Part shown: positions 1 to 7,339 of the stretch, one piece after another | How the letters are laid out: every line of letters starts with the position of its first letter | Numbering within the stretch: the first letter of the stretch is position 1 | Virus record (IMG/VR): IMGVR_UViG_3300003323_001142 | Location: 1-64,000 of that record | DNA length: 64,000 bases | DNA from: a virus | Direction: 5' to 3' (one strand) | Program-made: the position numbers and the translations under genes | The notes under the pieces: model-generated | What the model was told of the DNA's origin: nothing | Databases searched by the model: none | Seen by the model: only the letters and a program-made list of their open reading frames with translations

Positions 1-495
1 CCCCTGCCCGCGCCCTTCCTGGTGCCGTGGGGCTACGAACCGGTGCTCCCGCGCGCGGTCGTGTTCCCGCCGCACGCTCCCGTCGCCGATCCGCTGGCGG
101 CGCTCACCGGCGCTGTGCCGACGTGGGGATGGGATCCGGTCGCTCCGGCGGGATCGAGAATCCGAGTCGGCAGAGAGTCCATCGGTCAGCAATGGCCGCT
201 GGTGCTCCAGCAGCTAACCGCGTGGGGCTTTGAGCCGACGACGCCGGGGGCGATCTCGATACGAGGCCACGCTCCCATTGGCGGCGAGCCGATGCCGATC
301 AACGTCGTGCCGGTGCTCGTGCCCTGGGGGTATGAGCCCATGGGGCCGCCGAGCATGATGCATCCGGTCACGCGCATGAGCGGCGGCGGTCCGGACTTCT
401 GGCCTGCGCCTCCGATCGTGTTCGTTGCCATCGCCCCCCGCGAGCGCACCCTCATCGTCCTTCCGCACTCCCGCATCTTCAAGGTCCGAGCGTAA
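1..495 (+). CDS. Partial phage structural protein with WG-x-[ED]-P repeats
   Basis: The frame is open from base 1, so this is the C-terminal part of a gene that begins outside the window. Four motifs of the form W-G-[YWF]-[ED]-P recur about every 33 residues (VPWGYEP, TWGWDP, AWGFEP, PWGYEP), each followed by a Pro-rich stretch. The end (VFVAIAPRERTLIVLPHSRIF) resembles small phage proteins usually encoded just before tail-adaptor genes. Its stop touches the ATG of the next gene (TAATG). The role is inferred only from position and repeats. Confidence 0.6.
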   Translation, partial: PLPAPFLVPWGYEPVLPRAVVFPPHAPVADPLAALTGAVPTWGWDPVAPAGSRIRVGRESIGQQWPLVLQQLTAWGFEPTTPGAISIRGHAPIGGEPMPINVVPVLVPWGYEPMGPPSMMHPVTRMSGGGPDFWPAPPIVFVAIAPRERTLIVLPHSRIFKVRA

Positions 496-1085
496 TGGCC
501 GACTGGTCCGAATCGCCGACAGCCGTCCTGCCGTACGCGTTCGATTGGACCGAGGATCTCGGGTCCGGCGAGACCATTCTCTCGTCTTCATTTGCCATCA
601 CGGGTCCCGACACCAATCTGACCATCCTGGGCGGCTCCGAGTCGATCGCAGCACCGTTCACCCGCCTTTGGATGACCGGCGGCACACTGGGCGTGGTCTA
701 CCAGATCACAAACCGCATCACCGGCTCGCTCGACCCAGGCGACATCGACGAGCGCACGTCTGCGCTGCTCATCAAGATCGAAAGCGCGCTGGACCCACTC
801 CGGTTCAAGGACCCGGACGCGGTGCTCCCGTTCGTCGTTTCGTGGCCGAGGTGGATTGATCCCAATGAGGCGATCGTCTCGTCAACGTGGTCTCTAACGG
901 GGCCGGATTCTTCGCTCGCGATCGTGCCCAGCAGTCAGAGCATCCACGGCACCACGACCGCGCTATGGCTTCAAGGCGGCACCGTCGGTGCTCGGTATCG
1001 AATCACCAACCACATCGTGACTTCGTCGAGCCCGATCGCGCGCCAGGACGACCGGTGGTTCGACGTTCTGGTCAAGCAACGATGA
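495..1085 (+). CDS. Phage fiber-tail adaptor-like protein, tandem duplicated domain
   Basis: The 196-residue protein contains two copies of one domain of about 95 residues. Each copy has the order AFDWTEDL or VSWPRWID, then TILSSSFAITGPD or AIVSSTWSLTGPD, then an SxSI...T.LW..GGT.G..Y.ITN block. This matches the family annotated as phage fiber-tail adaptor proteins, which normally have one domain. It is probably a virion component at the tail/fiber junction. The stop overlaps the next start by ATGA. Confidence 0.6.
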   Translation: MADWSESPTAVLPYAFDWTEDLGSGETILSSSFAITGPDTNLTILGGSESIAAPFTRLWMTGGTLGVVYQITNRITGSLDPGDIDERTSALLIKIESALDPLRFKDPDAVLPFVVSWPRWIDPNEAIVSSTWSLTGPDSSLAIVPSSQSIHGTTTALWLQGGTVGARYRITNHIVTSSSPIARQDDRWFDVLVKQR

Positions 1086-1372
1086 GCTACCTCATTCGCA
1101 TCGAGCTCGGCCTAGGGCAATACTACGAGGAGATCCGCTCCACCCCCGAAGGCCGCGACGCGTGCGTGCGAGCGGCACTCGAGGCGCACCCGGAATACAG
1201 AGTCTCTGTCGGCGAGATCCCCGGCCCGGACGAATCGGGAGTCATGCCGCGGATCTTCACGATCACGATGCAGGACGCGGTCCTTCCGCGCGATCCCGAT
1301 AGGGGCGAGCCTGGCGACTTGGCGGCGGCGGCGACTCTTCGAGATTCTCTAAGAGTCGAGCTCACGCGATGA
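1082..1372 (+). CDS. Small hypothetical late protein
   Basis: This 96-residue protein begins at an ATG that overlaps the previous stop (ATGA) and itself ends in ATGA with the following gene. It has no recognised domain, signal or membrane segment and is mildly acidic. Its position between tail-adaptor and lysozyme-like genes suggests a virion or assembly role, but nothing in the sequence shows it. Confidence 0.6.
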   Translation: MSYLIRIELGLGQYYEEIRSTPEGRDACVRAALEAHPEYRVSVGEIPGPDESGVMPRIFTITMQDAVLPRDPDRGEPGDLAAAATLRDSLRVELTR

Positions 1373-1812
1373 CCTCCATCGCCGCCGTCACCGCCCTCCT
1401 GCTCTCCCTCGCCCCCTGGGCGTCCGAGCGTGCCGCGCATCAATACGCCGCCGCGATCGTCGATGCTGCCGGGGACGACAACCGGGCAGCGTTGGCTCTC
1501 GCGGTTACGGCCGCGCGCGAGTCCAGGCTCTCGCTTGCCCCGTGCCCCCGTGGTCCGGGCGGTGCTGGCGGTTGGCAGCTCAATCCGGTGCTGCACCCGC
1601 TCACCGTCGCGTGCGGGCCCCTCGCTGTGCAGGCGCGGCGAGCCCTCGCTGTGCTCCGACGAGCCGGTCTCGGGGAGGCACAGTTTGCGCTGGTCGCCGG
1701 TCGGTATCTGGGCGCCCGAGCTCGCGAGCGGCATCCCGAGGCGCGGCGCCGAGCGCAGCTCTATGTCTGGGCGCGGGAGGTGATGGCCTGCCGGTGCTCG
1801 CTCGAAAGGTGA
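1369..1812 (+). CDS. Lysozyme/transglycosylase-like protein
   Basis: A hydrophobic N-terminal stretch (AAVTALLLSLAPW) is followed by an AALALAVTAARESRLSL segment, whose Glu sits where the catalytic Glu of soluble lytic transglycosylases lies. A Gly-rich GGAGGWQLNP segment follows, as in that fold. The 147-residue length fits a minimal domain. Peptidoglycan cleavage during lysis or DNA entry is inferred from the helix-Glu pattern and late-operon position. No close family match is recognised with certainty. Confidence 0.45.
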   Translation: MTSIAAVTALLLSLAPWASERAAHQYAAAIVDAAGDDNRAALALAVTAARESRLSLAPCPRGPGGAGGWQLNPVLHPLTVACGPLAVQARRALAVLRRAGLGEAQFALVAGRYLGARARERHPEARRRAQLYVWAREVMACRCSLER

Positions 1813-1815
1813 ACC

Positions 1816-2406
1816 ATGGGATCGAGAATCGAATGCTTTATGGTCGAGCGCGCCGAGCTGATGCAGGTCGACCTGCGCCGCTTCGTCTTCTCGAGCGAAA
1901 GCACATGCCCCGGTCGGTACGGGTATCATACGGCCGACATCGTCATCGAGCCGCAGTTGCCGGCGCCCGCCGAGTACAGCCCAGGCAAGCCGTCGTGGCA
2001 GTTCGACGGGTGGCCGTTCGAGCCGAAGCCATCGCGCGACGATCCGCGCTGGCCAGTCCGCTGTGAATGCGGATACGAGTTTCAGCCCGGCGACCAGTGG
2101 CAGGCGAACGCAAGGAGACTGTACCGAGATCCGCGCTCCGGCTCACTCTTCGTGAGGGAGAATCTTCCGGCTGGTGCGATGTTCCGATCGCCCTGGTACG
2201 AGAAGACGTGGGGCTACAAGGGTCCCGACGGCATCTGCCTGTCCGTGATGCTGCCCGACGGCGTCGTTTGGGAGATCGACGGCGAGGCCCGCGATGGTGG
2301 GAAGTGGACGCGCGATGGTGTGCCGCCGAAGGTGACCGCGCGTCCGAGCATTCTCACCAGCAGGTACCACGGCTGGTTGACAGACGGCTTTCTCGTCGAG
2401 TGCTGA
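1816..2406 (+). CDS. Hypothetical late phage protein
   Basis: The 196-residue protein is rich in Trp, Pro and Arg and has a single CECG knuckle near residue 78. The pattern RSPWYEKTWGYKGPDG and LSVMLPDGVVWEIDG suggests a compact beta-rich domain of a kind seen in many phage accessory proteins. No function is assigned. It follows the lysozyme-like gene by 3 bases. Confidence 0.6.
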   Translation: MGSRIECFMVERAELMQVDLRRFVFSSESTCPGRYGYHTADIVIEPQLPAPAEYSPGKPSWQFDGWPFEPKPSRDDPRWPVRCECGYEFQPGDQWQANARRLYRDPRSGSLFVRENLPAGAMFRSPWYEKTWGYKGPDGICLSVMLPDGVVWEIDGEARDGGKWTRDGVPPKVTARPSILTSRYHGWLTDGFLVEC

Positions 2407-2409
2407 GTC

Positions 2410-2772
2410 GTGATTTGCAGGCGATGCGGCGGCGCGAAGGTCGTGCGTGGCGACTGCTATCTAATCGAGATTCCATGCCCCATTTGCTGCATCGTAACCG
2501 ACCCACCGGAGCCCGAGCCGCCAGACCTCACGTCTGATGCCGTTCCCGATCCTGACCCAGCCGCTCCCCTCGAACTCGATCTGGATGAGCACGAGACGCC
2601 AACCGTTCCTGCTCCTCCGCCGCCTCCCGAGGATCGGCCGACACCGGTCGTGGAGGTCGAGATTCCACAGGCCGCCATTCGCCCCAACCCGCTCGAAGGG
2701 TATCGGCGCGCGCTTGAGCGTCTGCCGCCGGTCCGCGTTCCCGATGAGCTGAAGAAGAAGTCCAAGCCTTAG
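2410..2772 (+). CDS. Small zinc-ribbon protein with Pro-rich tail
   Basis: A GTG start gives a 120-residue protein. The N-terminus carries C-R-R-C near residues 3-6 and C-P-I-C near residues 23-26, which form a four-Cys metal site. It is followed by an acidic Pro-rich linker and a short basic end (DELKKKSKP). It is the last gene before the terminator hairpins. The function is unknown. Confidence 0.6.
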   Translation: MICRRCGGAKVVRGDCYLIEIPCPICCIVTDPPEPEPPDLTSDAVPDPDPAAPLELDLDEHETPTVPAPPPPPEDRPTPVVEVEIPQAAIRPNPLEGYRRALERLPPVRVPDELKKKSKP

Positions 2773-2839
2773 CGCGCGTCCCTCCTTCGCGCGCTCGACG
2801 CCCCGGTCCCAGCGATGGGGATCGGGGCGTTTGCCTTTT
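2771..2839 (+). terminator. Double-hairpin terminator between convergent operons
   Basis: Two hairpins stand side by side. AGCGCGCG pairs with CGCGCGCT (2771-2795, 9-base loop). ACGCCCCG pairs with CGGGGCGT (2798-2830), followed on the plus strand by TTGCCTTTT. The second is a typical Rho-independent terminator for the late operon. The structures could also stop leftward transcripts from beyond 2844. Confidence 0.7.
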
Positions 2840-2843
2840 GTGG

Positions 2844-3074
2844 TCACATCTTCGCTCGGTCGAGCATGCGGCGAATCAGGTCCGCTATGTTCGTCACGCC
2901 CTCTCGCTCAGCCATCCGCTCAAGCCTCGCGCGGTCACCCTTGTGCAGACGCAGCGATATCCGATCCCACTTCGCTGCCCGCTCGGCTTCGGTCAGGCTC
3001 CGACCAGTGCTGTTCGGGCCCATGCCGTAGTCGGCGGGAGGCTTGGGCGCGTCTATCCTTTTCTTCCTGGACAT
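2844..3074 (-). CDS. Small basic protein, possible ribbon-helix-helix
   Basis: The start MSRKKR was preferred over an upstream in-frame ATG. The 76 residues end in WDRISLRLHKGDRARLERMAEREGVTNIADLIRRMLDR, whose beta-helix-helix pattern resembles MetJ/Arc-type DNA-binding proteins. It is the last gene of the leftward cluster, next to the shared terminator. A regulatory role is inferred from the fold pattern only. Confidence 0.5.
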   Translation of the reverse strand: MSRKKRIDAPKPPADYGMGPNSTGRSLTEAERAAKWDRISLRLHKGDRARLERMAEREGVTNIADLIRRMLDRAKM

Positions 3075-3098
3075 GCTCTGGGCGCCCACCGTAGCCGT

Positions 3099-3668
3099 CT
3101 ACGCGGAAAAGACAACACTCGGACCGATGCGCCCATATAGCGGGCTATCGTTGTAGACAAGGTAGGCCGGCCGCTGCGTGCGCATGTGCTCAGGCTTATC
3201 CGGCTGGAAATAGAACGCCACGATGACCCGGCCCGAGCAGAACGTAGCGTGCTCCGGCGGAAGAACGTGAGCGATCACAGGCTCGTCGATCCAGCGATCC
3301 GGGGCGTCGCCGAGAAGTGACTTCTGGTCGCCGCAGAAGGCACGGATTGTCGTGAGTATACCATCCAGCTTGATCTGCCCTCCGGCCTTGGATGCAGAGA
3401 CGCTGACGACGTGTTCCGCCTCGTCGAGCTGAATATCTCGGATGGACGCGAAACTGATTCCGGTATCGTGTTTCGGAAACTCGACACGATACAGTTGGCT
3501 TGTTGGTGCAATCCGCGCGAGTCGCTCGGCCTCGGCCCATGCGCCGGCCTCATCGTTGAACGCGACCGACACGTCTTCCCCGTATCGAGTAACGAAAACA
3601 GACCCTTTGCCATCACCCCGAATCGAAAACCCAAGGCACCTGGCCCGCTCCCTGCTGACTGATTCCAT
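3099..3668 (-). CDS. Hypothetical early protein
   Basis: The protein is 189 residues from the chosen start MESVSRERARC; a longer start at 3719 is possible. No catalytic motif, signal peptide or membrane segment is seen. It has mixed alpha/beta composition and lies in the leftward early cluster. Not recognised. Confidence 0.5.
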   Translation of the reverse strand: MESVSRERARCLGFSIRGDGKGSVFVTRYGEDVSVAFNDEAGAWAEAERLARIAPTSQLYRVEFPKHDTGISFASIRDIQLDEAEHVVSVSASKAGGQIKLDGILTTIRAFCGDQKSLLGDAPDRWIDEPVIAHVLPPEHATFCSGRVIVAFYFQPDKPEHMRTQRPAYLVYNDSPLYGRIGPSVVFSA

Positions 3669-3743
3669 TGCCGGACCCTCCAATTGAGCCACCGCGGCTC
3701 GGTAGGGCCCCGGTCGCACCCGGGTCCCAGCCGAATCGCGCGG

Positions 3744-4025
3744 CTATCCGGCCGCCAATTCGCCGCGAATCTCGCGCACGCAGTGCCAAAAGTATTCCTC
3801 GACCAGCATCGGGAAGTCGATCGCGAAGAACTCGACTGCATCGGCCGAGAGGTTAAGGATCGCCCGGGTGGCGTCCCACTGGGCATCCACCCACTCCGCG
3901 GACGGAGCGGCCACGGGCCCAGATCCGACCACGATGGTGTTCAGGTAAATCGAGGCGACCTCGCGGGCCTCGCCAATGATGAAAGGGAGTATGGCGCTCA
4001 TCTTGGTGGTTTCCGTCGTGCTCAT
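3744..4025 (-). CDS. Hypothetical protein with its own operator-promoter
   Basis: The start MSTTETTKM gives 93 residues; the upstream in-frame ATG at 4082 would lie before the promoter. The protein is mostly helical and acidic, with no known family. It is the only leftward gene here preceded by a perfect 20-bp palindrome inside a promoter, so it is probably under its own control rather than only read from far upstream. Confidence 0.55.
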   Translation of the reverse strand: MSTTETTKMSAILPFIIGEAREVASIYLNTIVVGSGPVAAPSAEWVDAQWDATRAILNLSADAVEFFAIDFPMLVEEYFWHCVREIRGELAAG

Positions 4026-4032
4026 GAGAGAC

Positions 4033-4061
4033 ACCCTATATCTGGGCGCCCAGATATGCAA
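4033..4061 (-). promoter_or_regulatory. Promoter with palindromic operator in the spacer
   Basis: On the minus strand a TTGCAT -35 (4056-4061) is followed by TATAGGGT. The spacer between them is the perfect palindrome ATATCTGGGCGCCCAGATAT (4038-4057). A repressor dimer bound there would block the polymerase. It lies between the divergent genes at 4025 (-) and 4081 (+). Confidence 0.5.
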
Positions 4062-4080
4062 GAGTTTTTTGAAAATCGAC

Positions 4081-4581
4081 ATGGCTCTGTGCGCCGCCCG
4101 TAGACGAGGCCTTACCGGGCTATGGCTTTTGCATTTTGTGCGCGCGAGGGCTACCGCTGCATCCGTGCTTCATCGTCATCTCCAGCACTGGCCAGCGGCA
4201 GTCCGGACTGCTCGGCGAAAGTACCCGCGAATTCCCCTTTGGATTTGGATGCGCGCCGGCTATCTCGACACCCTGAAGGGCCCATACGACCCCGTCACGC
4301 CCGCAGAGGCCGGTCGCGCAGCGCTGGACGTGCTCCTCGCCCTGGCCGAGCGAGCTCGAGCCGCGGAGCAGCCTCCAGCGCGCCGCAATCGGGACGTGCC
4401 GGGCTGGTCGGAGAGTCTTCAGGCGGCGCGGGAGACGTGGCCGTGGGTGTCCGCCGAGGCCTGGGAGGCTGCGGGCGACGCGCCGGCGAGGGAGGACAAG
4501 CATTTCGTCTGCAGCCAGAACGAGCTTTGCAGCGAGGTGACGATGCTGGGGCTCGATGATCCGCCGTCGAGTCGTCGGTGA
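4081..4581 (+). CDS. Plus-strand gene inside the leftward cluster, unknown function
   Basis: The 166-residue protein runs against its neighbours and ends one base from the stop of the opposing gene at 4582. The stretch from PLWIWMRAGYLDTLKGPYDP onward has coherent protein-like composition, while the opposite strand here does not. No domain is recognised. It is divergent from the 4025 gene across the palindromic operator, so the two may be co-regulated. Confidence 0.5.
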   Translation: MALCAARRRGLTGLWLLHFVRARATAASVLHRHLQHWPAAVRTARRKYPRIPLWIWMRAGYLDTLKGPYDPVTPAEAGRAALDVLLALAERARAAEQPPARRNRDVPGWSESLQAARETWPWVSAEAWEAAGDAPAREDKHFVCSQNELCSEVTMLGLDDPPSSRR

Positions 4582-4827
4582 TCACGCGACCCGATTGCGC
4601 CGTCGGTAATACTCTGCATGTTTCGTGCAGAGCGTCTTGCCTTTCAGCGCGCGCTCGCCGCACACGACGCATTTGCCCGCGTCTTTGCGCGCCTCTCGCC
4701 GCTCGGCTTCGCGCTCTCGTGCTGCTGCGAGGTGTTCAGCGCACCGGCGCTTGCCCGGCTCTGGCGCCGCGCTGCACTCGTGGCAGGTTTCACCGGCTGC
4801 TCTCGCTTTATGGGCGCCACTGCTCAC
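4582..4827 (-). CDS. Small zinc-binding protein
   Basis: The GTG start overlaps the preceding stop (GTGA), giving 81 residues. It contains C-H-E-C...C-A-E-H and C-V-V-C...C-T-K-H, two CxxC/CxxH knuckles joined by a charged helix (AAAREREAERREARK). Such duplicated treble-clef-like proteins are frequent in phages and may bind nucleic acid. The specific role is unknown. Confidence 0.6.
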   Translation of the reverse strand: MSSGAHKARAAGETCHECSAAPEPGKRRCAEHLAAAREREAERREARKDAGKCVVCGERALKGKTLCTKHAEYYRRRNRVA

Positions 4828-5177
4828 TGTGCTTGCTCCAGCGCCCAGCGCTCGATCGCGTCGTTGTAGTTGTCGAATGCGCGATCGTTGCCGGCGAGTT
4901 CTTCCCAGCGAGCCAGCCACCGGACCAGAGAAATGCGAGCAACGACGCGAGCTGACGCGGCGTCGATCTCGACACCCTCCACGTCGCCGTTGGGCCAGTG
5001 TCGCGGCGCCTCTATCACCACGATCTCGTCGCCATAATGCTCGATCGCAACGTCGGTCTGCAGCGTCTCGTGCGGCGACGAGAAGACATGCAGACCGGTG
5101 GCATCGCCTTCGCTCGGTTCGCTCACGTGGCCCGCGATCTCGAGTCCTGCCGGCTGAATTCGGTAGTAGATCCGCAT
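4824..5177 (-). CDS. Hypothetical early protein
   Basis: The start MRIYYRIQPAG was chosen for its good coding start, giving 117 residues. It is acidic with a predicted alpha/beta arrangement and ends in a helix (WLARWEELAGNDRAFDNYND). No known domain. It overlaps the next gene by GTGA. Confidence 0.55.
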   Translation of the reverse strand: MRIYYRIQPAGLEIAGHVSEPSEGDATGLHVFSSPHETLQTDVAIEHYGDEIVVIEAPRHWPNGDVEGVEIDAASARVVARISLVRWLARWEELAGNDRAFDNYNDAIERWALEQAQ

Positions 5178-5244
5178 CGCATCCTCAGATTGAGCTATGA
5201 CGGCTCGGATGGACCCCACGTCGCACCGCGGGCCCGACAGAACG

Positions 5245-5673
5245 TCAGATCGCGACGATTCGGAGGTCCTCCCGCCGTGCGCCTTCGGCAACGCACAACG
5301 TTACGGCCTCGTCGGCCTCGTCGGAGTTAGCGAATCTGCTCGCCTCCTCGTCACTCCTTCCAGTCTGATTGAGTGTGCCCGTGATCGCGGGTCGCCAGCC
5401 GCCCACGGTGCCACCAAAAGATCCTCGGACTTCGACTCGGTAGCTATTCGCCTCGGCGACGGTCACGTGTACCCACGATCGCGACCGGTCGTCTTGGTCC
5501 GGTGCCTCGCTGGCCTCGATGCCCGCCGCGCGGAGCGCGGAGACGAGGCGCTGAGCCTCAGCGCGTGGCAACGACCGGTCGAGCGCCACCGACGCGTCTT
5601 CGCTGCTAGTTTGCAATCGCGCATCCACTCCGGCGTCCGCGATGATTCGTGAGATCGTGCTATTCGTGCTCAT
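5245..5673 (-). CDS. Hypothetical early protein under a RHH-type operator
   Basis: The 142-residue protein begins MSTNSTISRIIADAG. A segment LSLPRAEAQRLVSALRAAGIEASEAP recalls small ferredoxin-like alpha/beta modules. No function is assigned. It has its own promoter (5721-5749), which shares an operator with the HNH/RHH operon upstream. A clear SD (AAAGGA) precedes the ATG. Confidence 0.6.
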   Translation of the reverse strand: MSTNSTISRIIADAGVDARLQTSSEDASVALDRSLPRAEAQRLVSALRAAGIEASEAPDQDDRSRSWVHVTVAEANSYRVEVRGSFGGTVGGWRPAITGTLNQTGRSDEEASRFANSDEADEAVTLCVAEGARREDLRIVAI

Positions 5674-5720
5674 GGTGCCTGGTCCTTTCAGGTGCTCTCT
5701 CTCGCCGGCCTACGAAATAT

Positions 5721-5749
5721 AGTATGCGCGCGATCCGGATAGCGCGCAA
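5721..5749 (-). promoter_or_regulatory. Promoter with 24-bp inverted-repeat operator
   Basis: On the minus strand the -35 is TTGCGC (5744-5749), the spacer is 17 bp and the -10 is CATACT (5721-5726). The spacer is filled by a near-perfect 24-bp palindrome (5725-5748) centred on ATCCGGAT and flanked by GCGCGC arms. The plus-strand word TGCGCGCKATCCGGA also occurs at 6705-6719. Confidence 0.55.
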
Positions 5750-5752
5750 GAC

Positions 5753-5986
5753 CTATTTTGCGGGCCGTAGCTTTTTCTCGATTGCGTCCAAAATGGCCTG
5801 CTCAACTGCGCCTGCGCGCCCTGAACGACCCGAACTTGAATATCCGAGGTCAACCAGTTGCTGGAGCGCGGCCGCAGCATCTGGGCGAAGGTCTACCTCG
5901 ATAGAGGTAAGCCCGGCGGCCCGACGCTCCGCCCGACTCTTCGACGGCCCGCTTGGCCCGGAAACGCGGCGCTTATGGTTCATCAC
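5753..5986 (-). CDS. Small ribbon-helix-helix-like regulator
   Basis: The 77-residue protein has a basic N-terminus, then LTSIEVDLRPDAAAALQQLVDLGYSSSGRSGRAGAVEQAILDAI. That is the strand-helix-helix pattern of RHH DNA-binding dimers. It overlaps the HNH gene (ATGA) and sits between two promoters carrying the same palindromic operator, which suggests autoregulation. The family assignment is an inference from pattern. Confidence 0.5.
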   Translation of the reverse strand: MMNHKRRVSGPSGPSKSRAERRAAGLTSIEVDLRPDAAAALQQLVDLGYSSSGRSGRAGAVEQAILDAIEKKLRPAK

Positions 5987-6663
5987 GACCCAGTTGCCTT
6001 CGTCGTGACGCCGAGTGGATGCCGGACCATCGGCCTCTCAGGCCTGCGCCGGACCGGAGTTGTTGCTGCCCTAGTCGGATCCCATCCGACACGAAGGCGC
6101 TTATAGAATACCCAATCCGAGATCTGGTTACGGCGCGCTAGCTCGATCGCGAGCACGCGCTCTTCGCCAGTCCGGACAGCCACCGTATTCCGGCGGTTGT
6201 TAATTTGATCCAGATGCGTGGCCCACCGGCAATTCGCCGGCCACCCGTTCCGGATGCATTCTTCGCACTTACCGCAGGAGTAGTGGCCGTCGTTGTTGAT
6301 CCGGTCGATGGAATGCGCTGCGGACGGCCGTGCCCCCATGTCGTCGCGGAAAGAAGAAAAATCGCTAAGCCAGCGAGCGCAGACCCGGACCCCTCGGCCG
6401 CCATAAGCGCTGTACTTAGGATCATCGACAACCAGACACCTTCGCCTCATTGCCTTCCAGCAACTGTACTCGGGCGTACCCGCCGCCCCATGAATCCTTT
6501 GCGCGCCTAGGCAGCCGCAGCATCGAGTACTGCCCGATCGTAGTGCATCTCCGCGCACCTCCCGCCGTTCTCCGCAGTCACAAATACACTTCCAGTATCG
6601 TTTCTGACCGTTAGATTTGCCAATCGCAACCACGGTGAGCAGTCCGAATTTATGCCCGACCAT
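5983..6663 (-). CDS. HNH-type endonuclease (zinc ribbon, HNH, NUMOD-like tail)
   Basis: The start at M-V-G-H-K-F-G-L-L-T-V fits the family's usual N-terminus (GxxFGxLTV followed by WKCICDCG). A zinc ribbon follows (CDC...CCGC), then YGGRGVRVCARW, DDMGARP, SIDRINNDG and NCRWAT, the hallmark of phage HNH nucleases related to AP2/HNH homing enzymes. The C-terminus (LAIELARRNQISDW..YKRLRVGW) resembles a NUMOD DNA-binding repeat. It is probably a free-standing homing-type nuclease. Two upstream ATGs overlap the promoter. Confidence 0.7.
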   Translation of the reverse strand: MVGHKFGLLTVVAIGKSNGQKRYWKCICDCGERREVRGDALRSGSTRCCGCLGAQRIHGAAGTPEYSCWKAMRRRCLVVDDPKYSAYGGRGVRVCARWLSDFSSFRDDMGARPSAAHSIDRINNDGHYSCGKCEECIRNGWPANCRWATHLDQINNRRNTVAVRTGEERVLAIELARRNQISDWVFYKRLRVGWDPTRAATTPVRRRPERPMVRHPLGVTTKATGS

Positions 6664-6700
6664 GGCCGCTGGTGAGACCTTGCCTCGCGTCATGCTTCGC

Positions 6701-6729
6701 ATTATGCGCGCTATCCGGAGCGGCGCACG
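6701..6729 (-). promoter_or_regulatory. Promoter sharing the 5725 operator
   Basis: A good -10 CATAAT (minus strand, 6701-6706) is preceded by an imperfect palindrome at 6705-6727 with the TCCGGAT core. The plus-strand 15-mer matches 14 of 15 bases with the operator at 5725. The -35 is weak (about 6724-6729). It drives the HNH-RHH pair. Confidence 0.45.
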
Positions 6730-6764
6730 CTATATCATGGCCACCGACGGCCGATCAGCAGAAT

Positions 6765-7082
6765 TCAGCCCGATCCGCGCTCCGTCCGCTCCCCTGGCAG
6801 CTCCGGAAACACGATCGCTCCGTGGTCGGCGCTGGCGAAAGTCACGGTCATCTGCGCGCGGTGCCCTTCGAAGTCGTTCGGCGCGGGGCCGCTGCAATGC
6901 TTCGCGCACCGCTCGCAGAGCTCGCAAGCCACAGCCTCGTCGCAGCCGTCGACGTAGCAGGTCCACATGCAGGGAGTTTGGCGCGCTGGAGGGCGGGAGG
7001 CGAGCGGGCTAGGCGCTGCCGTAGCGGAACGATATTCGATCTTGTACCGGCCGAAGGTTTCGGTTTGCCAGAGGGCGCTCAT
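6765..7082 (-). CDS. Cys-rich small protein
   Basis: The 105-residue protein has a central run of Cys and His (TCYVDGCDEAVACELCERCAKH), suggesting a compact zinc site. The C-terminal half (QMTVTFASADHGAIVFPELP) looks beta-rich. It is an early-cluster accessory protein of unknown function. Confidence 0.55.
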   Translation of the reverse strand: MSALWQTETFGRYKIEYRSATAAPSPLASRPPARQTPCMWTCYVDGCDEAVACELCERCAKHCSGPAPNDFEGHRAQMTVTFASADHGAIVFPELPGERTERGSG

Positions 7083-7092
7083 CGCCTGCCCT

Positions 7093-7329
7093 TCAATCCC
7101 TCGCCAGCCATGCGCGCCCCACCATCTCGGCGATCTCGATGTCGCCGCCCATGTCGTCGCTGGCCGGCCAGTAGAAGCCGACCGGGTTGCCGGTCTTGCC
7201 GGTGAGCGCCGTTACCGATGGCGCAGTAGCGAGATCGAAGGTCAGCGCTGGCCGGCTATCGTAAGCAAGCGCCGTCCGGACGGTCTCGCCTCTGCACAGC
7301 GCGCATTCGCCGCAAAGACAGTCGCTCAT
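7093..7329 (-). CDS. Hypothetical early protein with CxC/CxxC
   Basis: The start MSDCLCGECALC was preferred over one 24 bases upstream, giving 78 residues. Four Cys in the first ten residues form a possible metal knuckle. The rest lacks a recognised domain. Confidence 0.5.
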   Translation of the reverse strand: MSDCLCGECALCRGETVRTALAYDSRPALTFDLATAPSVTALTGKTGNPVGFYWPASDDMGGDIEIAEMVGRAWLARD

Positions 7330-7339
7330 CGAGCCTCCT

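Noticed and set aside
4120-4503. Minus-strand 127-codon gene filling the gap in the leftward cluster
   Set aside because: Its sequence is low-complexity Arg/Pro/Leu; the plus frame at 4081-4581 has better protein character.
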